Shown: positions 58,872-64,000 of the stretch, piece by piece
How the letters are laid out: every line of letters starts with the position of its first letter
Position numbering within the stretch: position 1 is the stretch's first letter
DNA from: Rhizobium sp. BK251
GTDB lineage: Bacteria > Pseudomonadota > Alphaproteobacteria > Rhizobiales > Rhizobiaceae
Assembly (NCBI RefSeq): GCF_004345245.1
Contig: NZ_SLUQ01000002.1
Location: forward strand, 372,001-436,000
Direction: 5' to 3'
Length of the DNA: 64,000 nucleotides
The notes under the pieces: model-generated
What the model was told of the DNA's origin: nothing
Databases searched by the model: none
The model's input: only the letters and a program-made list of their open reading frames with translations
Translations under genes and position numbers: made by a program

Positions 58872-61445
58872 TCAGGCTGCCGTATTTATTTTCTTGTAGA
58901 TTGCGCTCGCCATGCTCTTGGAGCTCACAGGTTTCTTGAGGATACCGGCGCGCCTCAGGCGGTGTTCGCCGATGTGGCCGCCGGTGAACTGATCGGCGAC
59001 GAGGAGGTAGGGGATTCCTCCGAACAGTCTGTCGAGGTCGGACGTCGTGACGTTGGATTCGAGGGACTCTACGTCGAGCATGATCAGGTCCGGGCGCCGT
59101 CCGCTGGTCTTCAGCCAGGAGAGGATTGCGTCGAGGTCCGAGAAGCCGACCGGCTCGTATCCGAGGGCGGCGAGCTTCTCCTCGTACATGGGCAGCAATG
59201 CTGCTTCGCCCTCGAGGATGACGACCAACTGGCCCTCGCCAAGCGGCACTGACTGTTCGTTGAAGAATTGCCGCAGCGGGATGGGCGCCTGACGGGAGAC
59301 CGGGAAATAAAGCTCGAAACGCGTGCCTTCACCGATGCGGCTCTCCACATTGATCTTGCCGGCGAGGCCGACGATGTTGCCGTGCACGGCAGCAAGCCCG
59401 AGGCCCGTTCCGCCGGAACGCGACTTGGTGGTGAAGAAGGGCTCGAAGATGTGGGGAAGCACCGATTCGGGAATGCCGCCGCCATTGTCTGCGACGCTCA
59501 TGAGGATGTAGTTGCCGGTTGGCAGCTCGCCGTGCGAAAGCGTCCGTCGCGATCTGATGTCGATGGGGACGACCTCGATTTCCGCCTTGCCGGTGCCGCC
59601 GGAAGCCTCGGCCGCGTTCTTGCAGAGGTTCATCAGGATCTGCTGGATCTCGATCGGGCTTCCGAGGATGACCGAGGGCTTCTCCGAGAGGTTGACCGTA
59701 AGATCGAAAGTGTCAGGCAGCGAGATCTTCAGAAGCGGCACGATGTCGGACACCGCCTCCACGATGCTGAAGGGCTTGCTTGTCCGCTCGCTCTTGCGGC
59801 TGAGCGCCAGGATCTGGTCAATGATCTGGGTCGCTCTTTCGCCTGTCGAAACCATCTCCTGGACGTAGTGCTTGGTGAGCGAGGGACGGCGCAGGATCTG
59901 CAGCGCCATTTCGCCGTAGCCAAGTATCGCGGCGAGGATGTTGTTGAATTCGTGGGCGATGCCGCCCGCGAGCGTTCCCACCGCCTGCAGCCGCTCTGCG
60001 TGTTCGAGGCGGCGCTCGAGCGTCCTTCTGTCCAGGCGTCTGCGCCGATCGTCGATGCTGCGCATCACCATCTCGGTCGCACCCTTCATCAGCACGATCT
60101 CGTCGGCGTTCGCCTTCTTTCTCGACTCGGCGAATTCGAGGATCAGGACGCCGGAGCACTGCGCCGAGATCTCCAGGCCGATCCCGACGCCTGCGCTGGT
60201 CGCATCGCGGGTGAACGCGAGATCGTCGCGTCGTTGCAGGTTCCTGAAGAAGAAGCGTTGCCCGGCCTCGGCCGAAGCCGGATGCTCGCGGCGTGTCTCG
60301 CGCAGGAATTCCGCCACGAGCGCATCGGCGAGCGGTATTCTGGTGCCGGCGGAGTCGTAGACTTCTTCGCGCTCCCCGGTTTCGGGATTGAGAAGCACCA
60401 GTTCATGGTTGTCGGCACCGAAGAAGAGCGCGATGGCGTCAAGGGATTCCTCGACGGCGGGCCGGCAGTCCTGCAGCGGGTGGCTGTTGAAGCAGGACTT
60501 GATCTCGTTCAGCATGCTCTCGAAGTCGAGCCGGCGCTTCAGCCGCTCGGTCTGGAGGCGCAGCCGGTAGACCAGAAGCGCTATGTAGCCGCAAAGGGTC
60601 ACCGAGACCGAGCCCAGGAACATCCGGCTCAATGTGGAGCGCGAGCTGACCACGTCGTAGGCCTCGAGATATTTGCGCTGCAGGTCCTGGGCGCGCGAGG
60701 AGGTGTCCGAGGCCTGGATCGCCAGGACCTTGTCATCGACCGGGGGCAGGGTGACGAGGATCATCCGGCCGTGCGTGACGAGCGTGCCGAGCTCCGGCAC
60801 CACTGCCGCATTCGACTGCAGCAGACCATCGAGCTCGAAACGGATCTGCTGCGCCAATGCCTCGTTCGGCTGGATCGAAAAGCGCATCATCATGTTGCCG
60901 AGGTCGTCGGATGCCATGACCGCCCGCTGCGTTTCCTGATAGGGGCTGCGGTGCAGACTGCCGAGAACCTGGCTGAAGATGCCGAGCGAATTCTGCAGGA
61001 GGGCGTTTTCGGTCTTGAACTCCTCAACCAGCGCCTCGTCGCGATCAACCGAATAGGCGAGGCTTCTCAGAAGCGCCCTCAGGTCGCCATTGTCGTCGAC
61101 ATCGGCCTGCGACAGCAAAGAGCGCAGCTTGGTCAGGTCGTCGTGAAGATAGACGACGGAATCGACGAGCGGGTCATAGTTGCGGATAAGGCCGGCACGC
61201 GCCTTCAGGACGTCGCGTTGCAGCGAGGCGTGGTTGAGGTCGACGGCGCGGAGCGTGGTCAGTATGGCCGTGTGCGCTTCCCGATCCGGGCCGCGCGCAA
61301 AGGCAAGCACGGCAAAAAGCACCGCACAAAGTATCGCGAATACGATACCCCAGGGTTTGCCATACAATCCGTCGCGGCGCTTCGAGGCATGGGCCGTCAT
61401 GGAAAAGTCAAGGTCCCAGTCAGCGCCACGATACGGCTCCAGCAT
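58872..61445 (-). CDS. virA-like: VirA-like hybrid sensor histidine kinase
   Basis: 857 residues from ATG 61445 (GGTGGAG upstream; ATG 61400 also possible). Two membrane helices (about 31-51 and 275-294) bound a periplasmic domain with ASLQRDVLKARAGLIRNYDP and LVTHGRMILVTLP, segments I recognise from VirA. A GAF-like linker follows, then the kinase with His498 (AGGIAHEFNNILA), an N-box (LMNLCKNAAEA), DNGGGIP and GGTGLGLA. The C-terminal receiver has the Asp of LIMLDVE and the Lys of LKKP but lacks the acidic pair. Likely partner of the virG-like regulator. Confidence 0.9.
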   Translation of the reverse strand: MLEPYRGADWDLDFSMTAHASKRRDGLYGKPWGIVFAILCAVLFAVLAFARGPDREAHTAILTTLRAVDLNHASLQRDVLKARAGLIRNYDPLVDSVVYLHDDLTKLRSLLSQADVDDNGDLRALLRSLAYSVDRDEALVEEFKTENALLQNSLGIFSQVLGSLHRSPYQETQRAVMASDDLGNMMMRFSIQPNEALAQQIRFELDGLLQSNAAVVPELGTLVTHGRMILVTLPPVDDKVLAIQASDTSSRAQDLQRKYLEAYDVVSSRSTLSRMFLGSVSVTLCGYIALLVYRLRLQTERLKRRLDFESMLNEIKSCFNSHPLQDCRPAVEESLDAIALFFGADNHELVLLNPETGEREEVYDSAGTRIPLADALVAEFLRETRREHPASAEAGQRFFFRNLQRRDDLAFTRDATSAGVGIGLEISAQCSGVLILEFAESRKKANADEIVLMKGATEMVMRSIDDRRRRLDRRTLERRLEHAERLQAVGTLAGGIAHEFNNILAAILGYGEMALQILRRPSLTKHYVQEMVSTGERATQIIDQILALSRKSERTSKPFSIVEAVSDIVPLLKISLPDTFDLTVNLSEKPSVILGSPIEIQQILMNLCKNAAEASGGTGKAEIEVVPIDIRSRRTLSHGELPTGNYILMSVADNGGGIPESVLPHIFEPFFTTKSRSGGTGLGLAAVHGNIVGLAGKINVESRIGEGTRFELYFPVSRQAPIPLRQFFNEQSVPLGEGQLVVILEGEAALLPMYEEKLAALGYEPVGFSDLDAILSWLKTSGRRPDLIMLDVESLESNVTTSDLDRLFGGIPYLLVADQFTGGHIGEHRLRRAGILKKPVSSKSMASAIYKKINTAA

Positions 61446-61971
61446 CCGGTTCTCCACCGGGGTCCTTCGATGCCATGAGCGAAGGCCCATGGAAAGCCGT
61501 GTCCCCGTTCTCTGCCGTCAACATAAGGTGCCTTTGCTTCAAGCCTTCGTGACCAGTGCGAGAATTAGCGCATCGTCTGCTTGATCCGCAGACGCATCCT
61601 CGCCGGCATTCAAGGCGCTACCCTTCCGTAAGGTCAGGAATGCCATGAGACAACGGAAGAGCTTCTGTCGCCGTCGCGTCTTGTATATTCCTGCGGAATT
61701 GCCGTAGCGGGAGAAAGGTTCCGTTGGGGCGTGGCTTCGGTCTCGGTTCACGATCTCAGTATCGCAACACCTATGCCGCCCCGGCCTGCCTTTGGAATCT
61801 TCCGACCAAGCGCCGAATCCATCCTGACCGTATACACACAACGGCCGTTCCGTCCGTATTACAGAACGGTCACGAACGGTTGCAAACGTAATATAGGCAT
61901 GAGCTGAAAGCGTTTAAAGGATCGGCGACCCTGTCGGTACGCCGATCCTCAGCATGCGGGAGAGGCAGGGA
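61446..61971. other. 526-base region upstream of the virA-like gene
   Basis: No gene is evident. It has a cluster of GAACGG repeats: CCGTTC at 61845-61850 inverted against GAACGG at 61864-61869 and 61874-61879, the last two spaced 10 bases, one helical turn. The terminator of the third DUF1127 gene lies at its right end (61919-61948). Confidence 0.45.
61919..61948 (-). terminator. terminator of the third DUF1127 gene
   Basis: Reverse-strand stem GGATCGGCG/CGCCGATCC (arms 61940-61948 and 61919-61927), 12-base loop, then TTT. It is 24 bases after the stop at 61972. Confidence 0.65.
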
Positions 61972-62217
61972 TCAGGAGTGATCCACTTCCCTGCCATGAC
62001 GCGCCAGATGCTCGATGTCGCCGCGGTGCGCGCCGATATCGGAGAGCATGTCGTCGCTAAGGCCGGAGAGCCTGTTGACGGCGCGGTGGACGCGTAACTC
62101 GTTCTCGATCCAGACGATCCATTCGCCTAGCTTTCGCGACATCTGGAATTTCGGCTCGCCGGCTCCTACCGGGCCGGGGGCATTCGAGGGCTGCGGCCCA
62201 CTGCTCATGTTTTCCAT
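61972..62217 (-). CDS. DUF1127-domain short protein
   Basis: 81 residues from ATG 62217, which has GGAG 8 bases upstream; the in-frame ATG at 62223 is too close to it. A Pro/Gly-rich start is followed by FQMSRKLGEWIVWIENELRVHRAVNRLSGLSDDMLSDIGAHRGDIEHLARHGRE, with the DUF1127 motif LSDDMLSDIGAHRGDIEH. Third member of the family within 11 kb. Basic, likely nucleic-acid or ligand-binding; function unknown. Confidence 0.82.
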   Translation of the reverse strand: MENMSSGPQPSNAPGPVGAGEPKFQMSRKLGEWIVWIENELRVHRAVNRLSGLSDDMLSDIGAHRGDIEHLARHGREVDHS

Positions 62218-62411
62218 GGTCATCACTCCAATTTGCGGAAGGCGACTGGAACGAAGGTGAGGATGCGCGATCAAGGTCACCACGGTGTCCGGCGCATGAC
62301 TCGAATCGTCTTCCGTCCACGACTTTGGCGAGACCTGGTTTCGCTTCGATGACAGGCGGAGGCTGGGCGGGTTGCGGTTGTAACAGAAGAAATCGAGCGG
62401 CCGGAAAGCAT

Positions 62412-62438
62412 GAAGGCGGCGCTTCGGGCGCCGCCTTC
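62412..62438 (-). terminator. hairpin after the FAD-linked oxidase gene
   Basis: GAAGGCGGCG (62412-62421), 7-base loop, CGCCGCCTTC (62429-62438): perfect 10-bp stem 29 bases past the stop on the reverse strand, without U-run. Confidence 0.6.
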
Positions 62439-62466
62439 GAATGCCTGCCTTCAGCGGGAGGGAGGA

Positions 62467-63861
62467 CTACATCCGCACGAGCTGCAGCGGCGCGTGGCGC
62501 TGCCGGTCGAGAGGCAGGGGGATGGCGGAGGCGAAGACGTTGTCGGGATCGTATCGCCTCTTGGCCGCGACGAGGCGGTTGGCATTGCGGCCGTAGCTTT
62601 CGGTCGCGCGGAGCGCGTCGCCGTCTGCGAGAAGGTTCGGATAGCCGCCCGAAAGTGCCACGGCGTCGAAGCCCATGCGCGCCGTGCGCGCCCAGTTGCG
62701 ATGCTTCTGCTCCTCGACGTCGTCGGCGGGTGCGCAGCTTGCGATGATCTCGACGAGGACATGGTCCTCGCGCAGGGCAAAGGCGGTCGCCTCCACGGCA
62801 ACCCGGGACGCCGCACCCCTGAACTCATGGGTCAGGAGCGCGCAGCCGGGGGAGACCATCGTCTCCGCCGCCCGGATGATCGCCTCGATGCCGCCGCCAT
62901 TGAGTTCGGGCATCCAGCAAGTCTCCATGAAGGTCCGCCGGCCATTGACCAGATGCGCATCGAAGAGCTTCAGCGAGGCACCGTAGGGCTGGGACCTGAG
63001 CTCTCCGAAGAGCAGCGTGCCGAGCTTGAGGAAGGGGGCGACACGTGCCTCGCCTTCAGCCTCGACGCCGCACCAGGTCGGTACAACAAGCACGAAAGGC
63101 TGTCCGTCGGGTCCTGCCGCGACGCCGACCTGCACGGTCAGCGCATCCGGCGCAGTCGCCGCAATTTCCGCACAGTGTTCGAGCACCGCGCGCGCTTCGG
63201 CGAATGGATAGGCGACCATGCCCGATCGAACGCTCGGAAGCTCGTGCAGCCTGTGGCGCATGGCCGTCACGACGCCAAAATTGCCGCCGCCGCCGCGCAG
63301 CGACCAGAAGAGCTCTTCCTCGCTGTCCTGGCTTGCCACCACAACGCGGCCGTCGGAAAGCACGACTTCCGCGGCGAGCATATTGTCGAGCGCAAGCCCG
63401 AAACGGCCGATCAGCGGGCCGTAGCCACCGCCGAGCGTCAGGCCAGCCATGCCGACCACGCCGACAGAGCCGGTGACAGCCGCGAGACCGAAGAGGTCTG
63501 TCACGCCCACGACATCCTTCGCGAGCGCGCCACCGGCGATGCGCATGCTGCGCTTGTCGGCGTGCAGGACGACCTGCTTCATGTCGCGCATGTCGATGAC
63601 GATGCCTTCGCAGAGGGCACGTCCGGCCCAGTCATGGCCGCCACCGCGCACCGATATAGGCAGGTAGCATTCGCGGGCAGCGAGGATTGCCGCGCTCACG
63701 TCTTCGGCTGTCACGCAATGGGCGATGGCCTGTGGGATGCGACCGATCGGGCGGGCCCAGATCGCGGTTGCGGCGGCATAATCGTCGCTGCCTGGCAGCG
63801 ACACATGCCCCACGAGTTTTTCATCGAGTCGGGAAAGTGTTCTTTCGATAAGATCGGACAT
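62467..63861 (-). CDS. FAD-binding oxidoreductase, BBE/6-hydroxynicotine oxidase type
   Basis: 464 residues from ATG 63861 (MSDLIERTLSRLDEKLVG), with GGAG upstream; the start at 63912 has no ribosome site. PCMH domain: LPISVRGGGHDWAGRAL, whose His is the covalent FAD attachment site, GLTLGGGYGPLIGRFGL and LFWSLRGGGGNFGVVTAMRHRL. The C-terminal BBE motif RRYDPDNVFASAIPL is present, so this is a complete enzyme. The degenerate homologue at 52042-53388 can be compared with it. Substrate unknown. Confidence 0.92.
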   Translation of the reverse strand: MSDLIERTLSRLDEKLVGHVSLPGSDDYAAATAIWARPIGRIPQAIAHCVTAEDVSAAILAARECYLPISVRGGGHDWAGRALCEGIVIDMRDMKQVVLHADKRSMRIAGGALAKDVVGVTDLFGLAAVTGSVGVVGMAGLTLGGGYGPLIGRFGLALDNMLAAEVVLSDGRVVVASQDSEEELFWSLRGGGGNFGVVTAMRHRLHELPSVRSGMVAYPFAEARAVLEHCAEIAATAPDALTVQVGVAAGPDGQPFVLVVPTWCGVEAEGEARVAPFLKLGTLLFGELRSQPYGASLKLFDAHLVNGRRTFMETCWMPELNGGGIEAIIRAAETMVSPGCALLTHEFRGAASRVAVEATAFALREDHVLVEIIASCAPADDVEEQKHRNWARTARMGFDAVALSGGYPNLLADGDALRATESYGRNANRLVAAKRRYDPDNVFASAIPLPLDRQRHAPLQLVRM

Positions 63862-64000
63862 CATCTCTCCGTTTCGAATGACGCGAAATGTAACCCAATG
63901 GCCCCGCGCCATCCACTGAATAGTTTCTCGATAATTCTTGCGTTATGGAAGTATAGATTCGGCGAGTCGCGTTGCCGGTCGGTTACGAGACTGGTGAACT

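Overview
The window is chromosomal DNA of a GC-rich alphaproteobacterium, most likely Sinorhizobium/Ensifer (Rhizobiaceae). The evidence is the run of neighbours trxB - lsrB - tandem AbcR small RNAs - ArsR-type regulator beside lrp - lpsB - greA - carB, the rhizobial layout recQ - kbl - tdh - rpoD, RIME-like intergenic elements, and proteins that read like their Sinorhizobium counterparts. No rRNA, tRNA, CRISPR array, prophage or transposase was seen.

Layout. 1-4.8 kb: edge of a PQQ sugar dehydrogenase gene, a small membrane protein, aatA, a RIME-like element, a Phd/PIN toxin-antitoxin pair, a Ca/H antiporter and a DUF2188 protein. 4.8-10.4 kb: LysR/reductase pair, an APH(6)-like kinase, and an ArsR-MFS-ene-reductase operon with a double operator. 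10.4-19.3 kb: two nearly identical AbcR (alpha-r15) RNAs, lsrB, trxB, lrp, greA-lpsB, a 37-residue membrane protein and carB. 19.6-30.5 kb: zinc peptidase, ArsR/SRPBCC pair, AKR/LysR pair, three exporter or envelope genes, carA, a YqeY protein and an unknown protein. 31-42.3 kb: dnaG-recQ, kbl-tdh, rpoD, a DUF930 protein and gnd, then a second RIME-like copy. 42.6-50.6 kb: a class III cyclase-TPR protein and a probable molybdate locus (mop, a MolBC-like ABC operon with trmO, a near-perfect ModE box, a GntR regulator).

51-64 kb is the most accessory-looking part. It holds an operon with an aberrant P-II protein and a decayed BBE-type flavoprotein, three DUF1127 proteins, and a chromosomal VirA/VirG-like two-component system. 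The virG-like gene starts at TTG, has a perfect vir box upstream, and overlaps a di-haem cytochrome c peroxidase gene. The virA-like kinase lies 3 kb away on the other strand beside an MFS transporter. No T-DNA or type IV secretion gene is present, so the VirA/VirG pair has probably been wired to another output, possibly peroxidase and transport.

Protein identities are from reading the translations. Promoters, operators and terminators are inferred from sequence pattern. Homology searches and expression data were not available.
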